The position numbers and the translations under genes are program-made. From assembly GCF_900188125.1 (NCBI RefSeq), contig NZ_FZOW01000004.1:1-64000 (forward strand): a stretch of DNA of 64,000 nucleotides, read 5' to 3'. This DNA is from Rhodococcoides kyotonense (GTDB lineage: Bacteria > Actinomycetota > Actinomycetes > Mycobacteriales > Mycobacteriaceae). The notes beneath the pieces are model-generated. The model did not search any database. It was not told where the DNA came from and saw only the letters and a list, made by a program, of their open reading frames with translations. This document shows, one piece after another, positions 18,048 to 27,785 of this stretch; positions within the stretch are counted from its first letter, which is position 1, and each line of letters opens with the position of its first letter.

Positions 18048-18955
18048 CGTGCACCCCTCGTGTAGGTGAAGATCCCGTGGTCGAATCGGTTGTATCCCTC
18101 GTAATCCAGCAACTCGTACAGCCTGCTGCGGTGCTGCATCCTCTCCAGCGACCCGGATTGTGTTCCCGTTTCCCCTATTTCGCGCAAACCGTTCTCCACT
18201 GCGAACATCGCGAGCCGCAGCGTCGTGACCGGGTAGATCACCGCGTTGTAGCCGAGGTCTTCGAGATCAGCTGCCGACATCAGCTCGGACTTACCGAATT
18301 CCGTCATGTTCGCCAGCAACGGCGTGTCCACTGCTGCACGGAACTTCGCGAACTCCGATTCGTCCGTCAACGCTTCGGTGAAGATCAGATCGGCACCCGC
18401 GTCGGCGTAGGCCTTCGCTCGTTCGATCGCGGCGTCGAGTCCTTCGATGGCCCGCGCGTCGGTGCGCGCACAGATCACGAAATTCGGATCACGCCGGGCA
18501 GATACCGCAGCCCGGATACGCTGCACCATCGAGGCCGTGTCGACGACGGCCTTGCCGTCGAGATGCCCGCAACGCTTCGGGTTGACCTGGTCTTCGAGGT
18601 GACATCCGGCGATCCCGGCGTCCTCGAGCACACTGACGGTCCGCGCCGAGCTCATCGGTTCACCGAAGCCGGTGTCGGCGTCGATCAGTACCGGCAGATC
18701 CGTGACCCGCGCGATCTGCTGGCCCCGGCCGGCCACCTCGGTCAGCGTCGTCAGGCCGATGTCGGGTAGCCCGAGATCCGCAGACAACACGGCCCCGGAA
18801 ACGTACACTCCCTCGAAGCCGATCTCCTGCACCAGCTTTGCCACCAACGGCGAGAACGCGCCGGGTAGCCGCTGGATCGTGCCCGATGTCAGGCCCGCCC
18901 GAAACGCACCCCGCTTGTCCGACGCCGACGTCGGGGCAGCCATGAGTCCCGTCAT
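18044..18955 (-). CDS. prpB: 2-methylisocitrate lyase
   Basis: A 303-aa member of the isocitrate lyase/PEP mutase superfamily. It splits 2-methylisocitrate into pyruvate and succinate, the last step of the methylcitrate cycle. The signature KRCGHLDGK places the catalytic Cys at residue 129. DADTGFGEP and [13 protein letters not shown] are further conserved segments. It is shorter than AceA and lacks the ICL insertion. ATGA overlaps link it to both prpD and prpC. M. tuberculosis lacks prpB and relies on ICL for this step; this organism has both. Confidence 0.95.
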   Translation of the reverse strand: MTGLMAAPTSASDKRGAFRAGLTSGTIQRLPGAFSPLVAKLVQEIGFEGVYVSGAVLSADLGLPDIGLTTLTEVAGRGQQIARVTDLPVLIDADTGFGEPMSSARTVSVLEDAGIAGCHLEDQVNPKRCGHLDGKAVVDTASMVQRIRAAVSARRDPNFVICARTDARAIEGLDAAIERAKAYADAGADLIFTEALTDESEFAKFRAAVDTPLLANMTEFGKSELMSAADLEDLGYNAVIYPVTTLRLAMFAVENGLREIGETGTQSGSLERMQHRSRLYELLDYEGYNRFDHGIFTYTRGAR

Positions 18956-20457
18956 CGAAAAATGCCCTTCGGAGTCTTCGGTGCTCGCGCCAGCACGTCG
19001 TCGGACACCGTGAAGGTGAGCTGATCGAGCTCGCCGGCCGCGAGCTCAGGCGCGTTCTCGGCGGCAGCGAGGAACCGATCCTGCTCGTCGGGGGCGACGA
19101 TGCCGTCGGCGAGCGTGCGGAACTTCGCGATGTACTGCTCTCGCGCGAACGGCCGGGCACCGAGCGGATGGGCATCGGCAACAGCAAGTTCGTCGACGAC
19201 GACCGTCCCGTCCTTCAGCGTGATCTCGGCCCGCGCCCCGAACGCCTTGTCGTCCGGATCGATGGAGTGATAGCGGCGCGTCCACTCCGGATCTTCCTGC
19301 GTCGAGATCTTGTTCCACAGCGCAATGGTCGACGACCGCTGCGCCCGCTCCGGCGCGTAGGAACGCTCGTGATGCCATTCGCCGTCCTCGAGTGCGACGG
19401 CGAAGATGTACATCACGGAGTGATCCAGGGTTTCTCGTGTTGCAGTGGGGTCGAACTTCTGCGGATCGCCCGATCCGGTCCCGATGACGTAGTGCGTGTG
19501 ATGGCTGGTGTGCAACACGATCTTCTCGATCTGCTCCAGATCGCCTATGCTGCTGCGCATTCGACGCGCCAGATCGATGGGCGCCTGGCTCTGGTATTCG
19601 GCCGAGTGTTCCTTCGTGTAGCTGTCCAGGATCGCGCGCTTGGCCTCACCCGGACCGGGAAGCGGCACATGGTATTCCGCGTCGGGACCGCCGAGAAGCC
19701 ATGCGATGACGCCGTCTTCACCTTCCCAGATCGGCGACGGCGCACCCTCTCCCCGCAACGCTCGATCCACCGCCTCGACGGCCGCTTTCCCGGCCAGCGC
19801 AGGCGCGTACGCCTTCCAACTCGAGATCGCGCCCTTGCGTGACTGTCGCGTAGCCGTCGTCGTATGAAGAGCCTGCCCGACGGCTTGATGGATGGTCTCG
19901 GCGCCCAGGCCGAGGAGCGTTCCGATTCCCGCTGCTGCCGACGGTCCCAGATGGGCGACGTGGTCGATCTTGTGCTCGTGCAACGAGATTGCGCGTACTA
20001 GGTCGATCTGGATCTCGTAACCGGTGGCGAGTCCGCGAATCAGATCGCGGCCCGACCGTCGTGCATGCTGCGCGACGGCGAGAATCGGCGGGATGTTGTC
20101 ACCGGGATGCGAATATTCGGCGGCGAGGAACGTGTCGTGGAAATCCAGCTCGCGCACTGCAACACCGTTGGCCCACGCTGCCCACTCCGGTGAGTACCTT
20201 CCCGAGATGCCGAATACCGAGGATCCAGGGCTGTAGGGATGCGCCCGCGCTTGGGTGCGCGCACTGGTGACGGGTCGTCGCACCAACGAGGCGGCGGCCA
20301 CGGCCGCGTTGTCGATGACGCGATTGACGATCATCTCCGTCGTCGCTTCCGGCACCTCGACGGAGTCCGTCGCGACTTCGGCGATCTTCCACGCGAGGTG
20401 CTCGTGCAGCGGGAACTCTTCCGCTGATCGACGCGTGCGTACGAGATGTGTCTTCAC
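18952..20457 (-). CDS. prpD: 2-methylcitrate dehydratase
   Basis: A 501-aa MmgE/PrpD-family protein dehydrating 2-methylcitrate to 2-methylaconitate. Landmarks are [55 protein letters not shown] and [23 protein letters not shown]. The GTG at 20457, after a GGAGG seven bases upstream, was chosen over a longer frame beginning 14 codons earlier, whose Arg-rich start looks non-coding. It is the first gene of prpDBC, divergent from prpR. Its stop overlaps prpB by 4 nt. Confidence 0.95.
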   Translation of the reverse strand: MKTHLVRTRRSAEEFPLHEHLAWKIAEVATDSVEVPEATTEMIVNRVIDNAAVAAASLVRRPVTSARTQARAHPYSPGSSVFGISGRYSPEWAAWANGVAVRELDFHDTFLAAEYSHPGDNIPPILAVAQHARRSGRDLIRGLATGYEIQIDLVRAISLHEHKIDHVAHLGPSAAAGIGTLLGLGAETIHQAVGQALHTTTATRQSRKGAISSWKAYAPALAGKAAVEAVDRALRGEGAPSPIWEGEDGVIAWLLGGPDAEYHVPLPGPGEAKRAILDSYTKEHSAEYQSQAPIDLARRMRSSIGDLEQIEKIVLHTSHHTHYVIGTGSGDPQKFDPTATRETLDHSVMYIFAVALEDGEWHHERSYAPERAQRSSTIALWNKISTQEDPEWTRRYHSIDPDDKAFGARAEITLKDGTVVVDELAVADAHPLGARPFAREQYIAKFRTLADGIVAPDEQDRFLAAAENAPELAAGELDQLTFTVSDDVLARAPKTPKGIFR

Positions 20458-20630
20458 TGAGATCCTCCGTAGTGGGCGGTGCCTACGCTTCTTTCGCAAA
20501 CGTACGCACAGGCCCGTTGCCTGCGAAAGGTGTTGCTTCTGCCTATTTTTGCGTAAGGATTTCGGCGAATCTGCGAATGTTGCGAATGCGTCGTCGGGTA
20601 AAGTCCGTTGTGTCCGAGGGGAGGTGTCAC
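20458..20630. promoter_or_regulatory. prpD-prpR intergenic operator region
   Basis: The 173-nt gap between divergent prpD and prpR has several TTTGCAAA-related sites: TTTCGCAAA (20492-20500), CTGCGAAAG (20521-20529), TTTGCGTAA (20548-20556), and the run CTGCGAATGTTGCGAATGCG (20571-20590). RamB/PrpR family regulators bind TTTGCAAA-type motifs, so these are the best operator candidates. The sites on the right lie close to the prpR start and suggest autoregulation. Confidence 0.5.
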
Positions 20631-22022
20631 ATGCAGAAGATCTACGCGGGCAGCCGCTTGCGACGCCTGCGTGCGGATCGTGGCATCACGCAGTCCGCGC
20701 TGGCCAAGACACTGGAACTGTCGCCGAGCTACCTCAACCAACTCGAGAACGATCAGCGTCCACTGACCGTGCAGGTTCTGCTGAAGCTGAACGCGATGTT
20801 CGACCTCGACCCGACCTTCTTCGCCACCGACACGGACGCGCGGCTCGTCGCGGATCTGCACGATGTGCTGACCGAGACGTCGAATCGCGGTGAGGTGTCG
20901 ATGAGCGAGGTGCAGGAATTGGTCTCGCGGATGCCCGAGGTCGGGCGCACGCTCGTCGGGCTGCACCGACGATTGCACGCTGCGACAGATCAGCTGGAGC
21001 GTCTTACCGCTGGTGTCGACGGGTCGCCGATGCCGTACGAGGAAGTGCGTGACTTCTTCTACGATCGGCGAAATCACATCCCCGAACTCGACGCTGCGGC
21101 CGAGGATCTGTTCCTGCGCAAGGGATTGAACATCGGCGCGCTGGATCTACAGTTGGCGCGGTTGATCGAGTCGGATCACGATGTGGCCGTGACCATCCGC
21201 GACGACGAGCCCGGATCGTTGGGGCCGAAACGGACCTACACGGGCGGGATACTTTCTCTGGCAAGGCGATTGACACCGGGTCAGCGGGCGTATCAGATCG
21301 CCACACAACTCGCGTTTCTGTCGCAGGCGGCGACCATCGATGCCATTGTCGACGCGGAGACATCACTGAGTGCGCCCGCCCGAGAACTGGCACGAGTAGG
21401 TCTGGCCAACTATTTCGCAGGCGCGCTCCTACTGCCGTACGGGAAGTTTCTCGCTGCGGCAGAATCGGTCCGCTACGATATCGAATTGCTCTCTCTGACA
21501 TTCGAAGTCGGATTCGAGACCGTCTGCCATAGGTTGTCGACCCTGCAGCGGCATGGCGCCAAAGGCGTACCGTTCTTCTTCGTTCGCACCGATCGCGCCG
21601 GGAACATCTCGAAACGTCAGTCCGCCACCGCGTTCCACTTCTCGCGCGTCGGCGGCAGCTGCCCGCTGTGGATCGTCCACGACGCCTTCGCTGCCGCGGG
21701 CCGCATTCTCACGCAGGTCGCGACGATGCCCGACGACCGCACCTACCTGTGGATCGCGCGCACCACCGAAAGCGGCGGTCTCGGATTCCAGTCGCAGCGA
21801 AAGCACTTCGCCATCGGGTTGGGATGTGACATCGCGTACGCACACAAGCTCGTTTACGCCGACGGCCTGCCGCTGAGCTCACCGCACTCCGCGGTGCCCA
21901 TCGGCCCCGGATGCAAAGTGTGCGAACGAGTCTCGTGCGCCCAGCGTGCGTTCCCGCAGTTGGGTCGCGCGATCGGTGTCGACGAGAACGTCGACACCGA
22001 CCTGCCCTACCCGTACAGCTGA
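20631..22022 (+). CDS. prpR: PrpR/MccR-type regulator of the methylcitrate cycle
   Basis: A 463-aa paralogue of the RamB protein at 4919, with the same order: XRE helix-turn-helix (residues 5-62, including [16 protein letters not shown]), IrrE/ImmA-like middle, then DUF2083. Cys344, Cys399, Cys428, Cys431 and Cys436 occupy the positions of the five conserved cysteines. Mycobacterial PrpR senses CoA esters and carries a 4Fe-4S cluster, so a similar sensor role is likely. ATG 20631 follows GAGGGGAGG. It is divergent from prpDBC, which it presumably activates. Confidence 0.92.
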   Translation: MQKIYAGSRLRRLRADRGITQSALAKTLELSPSYLNQLENDQRPLTVQVLLKLNAMFDLDPTFFATDTDARLVADLHDVLTETSNRGEVSMSEVQELVSRMPEVGRTLVGLHRRLHAATDQLERLTAGVDGSPMPYEEVRDFFYDRRNHIPELDAAAEDLFLRKGLNIGALDLQLARLIESDHDVAVTIRDDEPGSLGPKRTYTGGILSLARRLTPGQRAYQIATQLAFLSQAATIDAIVDAETSLSAPARELARVGLANYFAGALLLPYGKFLAAAESVRYDIELLSLTFEVGFETVCHRLSTLQRHGAKGVPFFFVRTDRAGNISKRQSATAFHFSRVGGSCPLWIVHDAFAAAGRILTQVATMPDDRTYLWIARTTESGGLGFQSQRKHFAIGLGCDIAYAHKLVYADGLPLSSPHSAVPIGPGCKVCERVSCAQRAFPQLGRAIGVDENVDTDLPYPYS

Positions 22023-22047
22023 CGCCAGTTCTGCGTCAGTTCTGGCA

Positions 22048-22989
22048 TCAGTTCTGCTGCGACAGAATGCGATCGATGTCGTCGAGCACGGCTTGCCCGC
22101 CCTTCGGCCCGACGCCGGTGATCCAGAACGACTGGTCCACCGCGTGCGGATCGGGCAGCGCTGCAGCATTGTCGGTCACCGACGCCGGAATCGCCGACGG
22201 GTCGGCCGGATTCGTCGCCGTGACGACGATCAGATCCGCGCTGGCCTGCGACACCAACTCCGGGGACAGGTCGACCGAGATCTCGTCCGCCCATTCGGGT
22301 CGCGGCGGCGTCGTGAAGCCCGCACATTCGAGGGTGCTGCCCGCGAACGACAACGGGCCGTACAGCGTCAACACCTCGTCACGCGGACGGATGAGCTGCG
22401 CAGTCTTGCCCGCGGTGTCGTGTGCGGTCGCGATCTCGTCGCACCTGTCCCGGTACTCCCCCAGCAGCGCATCTGCTTCCTGCTCCAGCCCCAGAGTGCG
22501 TCCGACCAGCCGCACGTTGTCCTGCCACGGATCGGACTGAGACGCCATGTAGACAGTCGGCGCGATCGCGGCAAGCTGGTCGTAGTACTCGGCGTGACGG
22601 GTCTCGGTTCCCAGAATCAGGTCCGGCTGCAGCGCCGCGATCGACTCGATCCGCGGTTCGGCGACGGTGCCGATCGGCGTGATGTCGGCCGCGTCGGCGC
22701 CGAGATACGCCGGCACACCCGTCGCCTCGCTCAGCACGGCGGTACCGACAGGAATCACCCCAAGGGCGACGGCCGTATCGAGCTCCACGGGCTCGAGGGT
22801 CACCACGCGCAACGGCGACGCGGGCACCTCGGTTGCGCCACGAGCATGTTCGACGACGCGAGTGCTTGCCTCACCGGAAGTCTCGCTCGTATCTCCCGCA
22901 TCGCTCGACGTGCATGCCGTCATCGTCATGGCAGCCGCAGCTGCGAACGCTGCCACCACCCGGGCACTTGTCCTCGATCTCGCCACCAC
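22048..22989 (-). CDS. Iron-siderophore ABC transporter substrate-binding lipoprotein
   Basis: A 313-aa FecB/FepB-type binding protein. It starts at GTG 22989 with a 25-residue signal peptide and lipobox MTAC (lipidated Cys26), then a Ser/Thr/Asp linker. The binding domain begins VEHARGATEVPASPLRVVTLE. It has the typical SIAALQPDLILGTETRHAEYYDQLAAIAPTV region split over two conserved blocks. No permease or ATPase genes are adjacent, so it is an orphan binding protein. An IdeR/DtxR-like box lies 32 nt upstream, implying repression by iron. A longer reading from 23040 would bury that box in coding sequence and was not chosen. Confidence 0.85.
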   Translation of the reverse strand: MVARSRTSARVVAAFAAAAAMTMTACTSSDAGDTSETSGEASTRVVEHARGATEVPASPLRVVTLEPVELDTAVALGVIPVGTAVLSEATGVPAYLGADAADITPIGTVAEPRIESIAALQPDLILGTETRHAEYYDQLAAIAPTVYMASQSDPWQDNVRLVGRTLGLEQEADALLGEYRDRCDEIATAHDTAGKTAQLIRPRDEVLTLYGPLSFAGSTLECAGFTTPPRPEWADEISVDLSPELVSQASADLIVVTATNPADPSAIPASVTDNAAALPDPHAVDQSFWITGVGPKGGQAVLDDIDRILSQQN

Positions 22990-23020
22990 TGCCAGCCTGC
23001 TTTCCCATTTCGGTTGAATA

Positions 23021-23039
23021 GTGAAGGTTAGCCTAAGCA
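23021..23039 (-). promoter_or_regulatory. IdeR/DtxR-like iron box
   Basis: The bases GGTTAGCCTAA (23026-23036) match all eleven central positions of the IdeR/DtxR consensus TTAGGTTAGSCTAACCTAA; the outer positions are mostly poor. It is directly upstream of the siderophore-binding lipoprotein gene, where an iron-dependent repressor site is expected. Confidence 0.6.
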
Positions 23040-23123
23040 TCATCGCCCCTGGCTCGATACCCGTCGGCGATCCCGTCTTTACTGATACTTTGGTCTGCGA
23101 ATCATCGAGGCTGGGAGAATGGC

Positions 23124-24173
23124 TTGACGACAGCACCGGATCGCACGCGTATCGAGTTTCCCGACATCAGTTCCCGCACGTGGGAACACCCGTCCGACCG
23201 AGCTGCCCTGGTCACGCTCCGCACGCTCAAGGGCTTCGACACGGTTCTGCGCACGTTGTCCGGGCTGCTGCAGGAACGACAGCACCGGCTGATGTATCTC
23301 GCGACGTCGGTGCGCGTCGACAGCAGGCAGTTCAAGGATCTCGACGACCTTCGGGCCGACTGCGTGCAGATCCTCGGTGCCGACGAGACACCCGAGATGT
23401 TCGTGCTGCAGTCGCCGATGGTCAATGCGTTCACCATCGGCATGGACCGCCCGTTCATCGTCGTCACGACGGGCTTGCTCGACATCCTCACGTACGAAGA
23501 GCAGCGTTTCGTAGTCGGGCACGAGCTCGGCCACGCCCTGTCCGGCCATGCCGTGTACCGCACCATTCTGATGCACTTGATGCGACTCGCCGGCACCATC
23601 GGTTGGATTCCAGTGGGCGGCTGGGCACTTCGCGCGATCATCGCCGGACTCATGGAATGGCAACGCAAATCGGAACTTTCGGGTGACCGTGCCGGGTTGC
23701 TCTGCGGCCAGGACGTGCACACCGCTCTTCGTGTTCAGCTCAAACTCGCGGGCGGTGAGCGGATCAGCGAGATCGATGTCGACGCCTTCCTCGCGCAGGC
23801 CGCCGAATACGAGGCCAGCGGGGATCTGCGCGACGGCGTGCTGAAGCTGCTGAACATCGAATTGCTGTCGCACCCGTTCTCGGTCCTGCGTGCAGCGGAA
23901 CTGAAGAAGTGGGTCGACAGCGGCGAGTACGCGGCCGTGCTGCGCGGCGAGTACCCACGCAAGTCGCAGGACCACGAGGCGAAGGTCGGCGACGAATTCC
24001 GCAATGCGGCCAAGAGTTACAAGCAGAGCTTCGACACATCCGAGGATCCGCTGATCAGAACCCTCCGTGATCTCGGGAGTGGATTCACCGGGGCCGTCGA
24101 TGCTGTAGGAAACGGGATCGGCGACGTCGCGTCGGACATCAAGGGGCGCTTCGATCACTGGCGTAAGTCGTAG
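23124..24173 (+). CDS. M48-family zinc metallopeptidase
   Basis: A 349-aa peptidase with the zinc motif HELGH at residues 133-137 and the third ligand Glu184 in ELSGDRAG. Both are preceded by the family segment FVLQSPMVNAFTIG and VTTGLLDILTYEEQRFVVG. One or two hydrophobic stretches follow the active site (LMHLMRLAGTIGWIPVGGWAL), but there is no N-terminal anchor. The C-terminal 100 residues are polar and end GIGDVASDIKGRFDHWRKS. The start is TTG with GGGAG upstream. It is followed after 7 nt by the MmcQ-like gene and probably co-transcribed with it. The substrate is unknown. Confidence 0.88.
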   Translation: MTTAPDRTRIEFPDISSRTWEHPSDRAALVTLRTLKGFDTVLRTLSGLLQERQHRLMYLATSVRVDSRQFKDLDDLRADCVQILGADETPEMFVLQSPMVNAFTIGMDRPFIVVTTGLLDILTYEEQRFVVGHELGHALSGHAVYRTILMHLMRLAGTIGWIPVGGWALRAIIAGLMEWQRKSELSGDRAGLLCGQDVHTALRVQLKLAGGERISEIDVDAFLAQAAEYEASGDLRDGVLKLLNIELLSHPFSVLRAAELKKWVDSGEYAAVLRGEYPRKSQDHEAKVGDEFRNAAKSYKQSFDTSEDPLIRTLRDLGSGFTGAVDAVGNGIGDVASDIKGRFDHWRKS

Positions 24174-24180
24174 GTGTTCG

Positions 24181-24510
24181 ATGATGGCGTCCGAGCGCGT
24201 CCACGCGTACTGCGCCGCGCTGCCGGACGCCTCATTGACCCACCCGTTCGGGCCCGAGACATCGGTGTACAAGGTCGGCGGCAAAATATTCGCGGTGATC
24301 GGAACCGGTGACGCAGCACTTACAGTGAAGTGCACGCCCGAGCACGCCGAAGTACTCGTCGGCGAACATGCGGGCATCGTGCCCGGATATCACATGAACA
24401 AGCGGCACTGGATCACGATCCAGCTCGACGGCGATGTACCCGACGGCCTCGTCGAGGACCTGATCGACGAGTCGCATTCTCTGGTGCATCGCAAGCCTGG
24501 TGCGAGATAA
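24181..24510 (+). CDS. MmcQ/YjbR-family protein
   Basis: A 109-aa protein of the MmcQ/YjbR fold (CyaY-like). It begins RVHAYCAALPDASLTHPFG with the hallmark HPFGPETSVYKVGGKIFAVIG. It ends with GYHMNKRHWITIQLDGDVPDGLVEDLIDESH, the conserved last helix. Members are called putative DNA-binding proteins without a settled function. It lies 7 nt downstream of the M48 gene and 23 nt before the next gene, so the three look like one transcript. Confidence 0.88.
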   Translation: MMASERVHAYCAALPDASLTHPFGPETSVYKVGGKIFAVIGTGDAALTVKCTPEHAEVLVGEHAGIVPGYHMNKRHWITIQLDGDVPDGLVEDLIDESHSLVHRKPGAR

Positions 24511-24533
24511 GACCCGCAGGTAGCGTCGGGCCG

Positions 24534-25067
24534 ATGAGCACACCACGAATCCAGCCCGGCTCGTTCAAGGACCTCGGCCCGATCAACTGGGTGCTGTGGC
24601 GTGTCCTGTCCAAGGTCGCCGGGACGCCGAACGCGCATCTGTTCAGCACCGTCGGTCGCACGAAGGGCCTGTTTCGGGGCTGGCTCTTCTTCAGCGGCCG
24701 GATGATGCCCGGTGGCCGAATCCCGCCCAGGGAAACCGAATTGGTGATCAACCGGATTGCGTACCTGCGCGACTGCGGTTACGAGATGGACCACCACAGC
24801 CGCATCGGCCGACGGTTCGGTGTCACTCCCGACCTACTCGCACTCGTCCACGAGGGACCTTCCGCCGACGGGCTGTCCGACCAACATCGAATCATCCTCG
24901 AGGCGACGGATGAACTGCTGGAGACGAAGGACCTATCGGACACGACATGGAAGTCTCTGTCTCAGGAGTTCGACGAGAAGCAGCTGATCGAGTTCCTGTT
25001 CCTCGTCGCCCAATACGACGGTCTCGCAACGACTATCGGCACCCTGCGCGTCGAGCGGGATTTCTGA
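24534..25067 (+). CDS. Carboxymuconolactone decarboxylase-family protein
   Basis: A 177-aa AhpD-like/CMD protein. The core helix PPRETELVINRIAYLRDCGYEMDHHSRIGRRFG is typical in composition, but the second Cys of the AhpD CxxC pair is replaced (Cys-Gly-Tyr-Glu). Thiol peroxidase activity by the usual mechanism is therefore unlikely. The C-terminal LLETKDLSDTTWKSLSQEF and QLIEFLFLVAQYDGLATTIG fit the family. Start ATG 24534. It is the last gene of the M48-MmcQ-CMD set, and the 15-bp repeat array begins soon after its stop. Confidence 0.82.
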   Translation: MSTPRIQPGSFKDLGPINWVLWRVLSKVAGTPNAHLFSTVGRTKGLFRGWLFFSGRMMPGGRIPPRETELVINRIAYLRDCGYEMDHHSRIGRRFGVTPDLLALVHEGPSADGLSDQHRIILEATDELLETKDLSDTTWKSLSQEFDEKQLIEFLFLVAQYDGLATTIGTLRVERDF

Positions 25068-25087
25068 CGCGCTGTCGCCCGCAGTTC

Positions 25088-25250
25088 TGTCACGCACGGC
25101 TCTCTGGAAACACGGCTATGTCACACCCCCCGCTGTCACACCCGGCTCTGTCACACCGACCCATGTCACACCCGCAGTTCTGTGACACAGGCGCTCTGTC
25201 ACACGGAGTTCCGTCATACACGCGCTCTGTCACACCCGGCTCTGTCACAC
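25088..25250. repeat. Degenerate 15-bp TGTCACAC minisatellite
   Basis: Ten units beginning TGTCACAC or a close variant start at 25088, 25119, 25134, 25149, 25164, 25181, 25197, 25212, 25228 and 25243. Spacing is 15-17 nt apart from one gap, and a full unit reads TGTCACACCCGGCTC. The array lies between the 3' ends of two convergent genes. No gene was found in 25068-25445. Confidence 0.85.
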
Positions 25251-25299
25251 CCGGCTGATCCGGATACTCGCCCTCGTCCGCGGACAACTGAACTCACTC

Positions 25300-25320
25300 T
25301 GCCCTGACATCCTCAGGGCA
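25300..25320. terminator. Hairpin between convergent genes
   Basis: TGCCCTGA (25300-25307) pairs perfectly with TCAGGGCA (25313-25320) around a 5-nt loop. It stands between the CMD gene and the end of the DUF222/HNH gene and could stop transcription from either side, though it has no strong T-run. Confidence 0.5.
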
Positions 25321-25445
25321 CGACTGTTGGCGGCACACGTCGGTCTCTGTGTGCCGCTGGGTGCAGGAGTCGTCTGTCGCCCGGGGGCCGGACGGGACAG
25401 GCGGGGGCGGCTCGTCCTGCAGCGAGCCGCCTCGCACGGCCCGAA

Positions 25446-27542
25446 TCAGGCGGCCGGGTGTTCCGCGGCCTCCCCGGCTGCCGTTTCCCCGGCTACTGAA
25501 TCCCCGGCCACCGTTTCCAGGTCGCGTCGGGCAGTGTCGTGGTCCAGAGTGCTGTGGTCCAGAGTGCTGTGGTCCAAAGTGTCTGGCTGGAGGGTCACGG
25601 AGGTGTCTGGCTGGAGGGTCACGGAGGTGTTCGAGTCGGGCAGATTCAGATCTGGTAGCGGGACCTCGGGTGCGGGATAGATGTATTCACCCGGGTGATG
25701 GAAATGATTGACCAGGCCACGACGCAACGGATCCAACGTCACCGGCGCATGCCACAACGTCCGGCCTGGATACTGATGATCCGATCCTGCTTTCGTTGTC
25801 GCCCACTGGTTTTCCGACGGTCCGACCAACCGGTGGTGCTGATCGCATCCGAATGTCAGGTCTTCGATATCGGTATTCCCACCGGCCACCCATTCGTTCA
25901 CATGATGGACCTGCGACCACGTCGCCGGCCGTGTGCAGCCGGGGAAGCTGCACCCGCGATCGGCAGCAATCAGCACGATCCGCTGGTCTACCGACGCCAA
26001 TCGCTTCGTCCGACCCAGATGCAGCGGCCGACCATCGTTATCGAAGATCACCAGGTAGTGATGTGCATGCGACGCCATTCGAATCGCGTCCCGCATCTTC
26101 ACCAGGGACCCGGTCGCAGTCACCGCATGTCCCGACGCCGACTCGAGATCCTTCAACGACATCGACACCACCGCAGTCACCGGCAACCCCCGATGCTGCC
26201 CGAGCTGCCCGGACGCCAACATCTGCCGAAACACCATCTTCATCGCATCGTGTTGACGTCGACCCCTACCTCGCCGGTCTTTGCTAGCCCGGTCCTCGTC
26301 GGCGGATTGGGCTGCCGCCCGAGCCTCGTCGCCTCCGTCTTCGGCCCCGGCCCCGGCCCCGGCATCGCCAGCCGGCGGCTCGAACAGTCCCGGATCCTCT
26401 CCACCCCGGCGGTCCCCGCCGCCGGTCGAGTCGCTCGAACCTGTATCAGCCTTGGACCCAGCGCTATCAGCCTCGGCGCCTGTCAAGCCATCGGGGCCAG
26501 CCGAACCATCGGGCCCCTCGGTGTCGCTCGCCACGCCGTCCTCACCGTCGCCGTCGTCACCGTCGTCGGCACCGGCGTCAGCACCAGCACCGTCTTCGGC
26601 GAGCGTGGTGTCACCGTCGGGAGCATCGACCACAGGTGGGCTGTCAGCGCTGTTGAGTTGCCCCGGTTTGGCCCATTTGCTCAGCACCGCCTCCAGGTAC
26701 GCCCGGAACTCGGCGTCGATGACCATCGTCCCCTTCGACAACCCATCAGGGCCTTGCTCGCCCAACCGCACATAGCACCGATCCGCGACCCGCTCCGGGC
26801 TCTCGTCTTCTCCGTCGGGATCGATCAGGTCGTACAACCGCGCCGCTGCAGCTTTGAAATGATCCGGGCCGAGCTCACGCGCCAACTGAGCCAACTGCTG
26901 TTCGGCACGCTCCCTGGTCTCGATGTCGAGCTTGTCGCCGAGTCGGCGGAAGAACTTGCGAATCGTCTGCTGATGCTCCTCGTCGATGACTCCGTCTTCG
27001 GCGGCTCGTAACGTGTTGGCCGACAACGGCTCCAACCGTTCACCCGTCAGCGATGTCCGCTCGCCGAACTCTTTGGCCAACAGGATCCGTTGCCCCGCGC
27101 GAGCACCGGAGATGCGCAGCAATACCGACAAAGCCTCCGGCGTCGATCCCCATATGTCGTCCAAACCGTGCTCGTTGATCAAATCCGCGATCCAAGTATG
27201 GCTGTACGCGAACAACATTCGCTGCACCGATTCCACCCGCACCAGCAACGCACGCCTATCCGCATTGTCCAGCCCGAACGTCTGTATCCGTCCCAGCAGC
27301 TCTGCATTCGATTCGAGGGACTCGACCACCGACGCCAGTCTTGCGGCCTTGATCGCCGGAACGCCGTCACCCGGACCCGGGGTAGATCTGGATCCCGAGT
27401 CCTCCTGCACGCCATCTACTTTCGAGAAGACCGTGGGAAATTCCGCCTCATCGGCCTCGGCGCGGGAGACGTACCACTCCGGCACCGACGCTGTCGGCCA
27501 GTCGGATTCCCGTACATCACCGCTTATCCCGTCGTCGTTCAT
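25446..27542 (-). CDS. DUF222/HNH endonuclease-domain protein
   Basis: A 698-aa protein. DUF222 helical region spans about residues 60-310. A long Asp/Gly/Ala-rich low-complexity linker covers about 310-430, a second conserved block 430-500, and then an HNH nuclease domain with CSFPGCTRPATWSQVHHVNEW and FGCDQHHRLVG. Cys pairs and the His-His motif are intact. The C terminus carries tandem repeats (TSVTLQPD twice, TLDHS about three times). Such proteins are numerous in Rhodococcus and mycobacteria and their biological role is unsettled; mobile-element or nuclease roles are guesses. It stands alone on its strand. Confidence 0.88.
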   Translation of the reverse strand: MNDDGISGDVRESDWPTASVPEWYVSRAEADEAEFPTVFSKVDGVQEDSGSRSTPGPGDGVPAIKAARLASVVESLESNAELLGRIQTFGLDNADRRALLVRVESVQRMLFAYSHTWIADLINEHGLDDIWGSTPEALSVLLRISGARAGQRILLAKEFGERTSLTGERLEPLSANTLRAAEDGVIDEEHQQTIRKFFRRLGDKLDIETRERAEQQLAQLARELGPDHFKAAAARLYDLIDPDGEDESPERVADRCYVRLGEQGPDGLSKGTMVIDAEFRAYLEAVLSKWAKPGQLNSADSPPVVDAPDGDTTLAEDGAGADAGADDGDDGDGEDGVASDTEGPDGSAGPDGLTGAEADSAGSKADTGSSDSTGGGDRRGGEDPGLFEPPAGDAGAGAGAEDGGDEARAAAQSADEDRASKDRRGRGRRQHDAMKMVFRQMLASGQLGQHRGLPVTAVVSMSLKDLESASGHAVTATGSLVKMRDAIRMASHAHHYLVIFDNDGRPLHLGRTKRLASVDQRIVLIAADRGCSFPGCTRPATWSQVHHVNEWVAGGNTDIEDLTFGCDQHHRLVGPSENQWATTKAGSDHQYPGRTLWHAPVTLDPLRRGLVNHFHHPGEYIYPAPEVPLPDLNLPDSNTSVTLQPDTSVTLQPDTLDHSTLDHSTLDHDTARRDLETVAGDSVAGETAAGEAAEHPAA
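25541..25628. repeat. Tandem repeats in C terminus of DUF222/HNH gene
   Basis: A 15-mer GGTCCAGAGTGCTGT repeats at 25541 and 25556 with a partial third unit. It is followed by a 24-mer, beginning GTCTGGCTGGAGGGTC, repeated exactly at 25581 and 25605. Both keep the frame of the DUF222/HNH gene. Confidence 0.85.
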
Positions 27543-27785
27543 GTCTCTGCCACCCCTGTCGACTCATCCCCCGTGAGCATGAACACACAGTAGCGGCCAC
27601 CACCGACAATTTTCCGAACATCAGTTCGATGTAATCCGTTTCGTATTCAATCAACTCGCGGCCTTGGCTCGTACTGGGGAGCGAGCGGCTCGTCCGGCAT
27701 CACAGCGACGGGATTCGCCGGTACGTACACACCCGGATCGGTACTCCGCACTCCAGCTCGCAGAGCGCGGAGTACGTGAAACACG

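Noticed and set aside
22990..23136. A longer N terminus for the siderophore-binding protein
   Set aside because: It would place about 50 polar residues before the signal peptide and make the iron box part of the coding sequence.
25695..27011. A 438-codon plus-strand frame opposite the DUF222/HNH gene
   Set aside because: The minus strand carries intact DUF222 and HNH motifs. The plus frame has none and reads the low-complexity linker in reverse.
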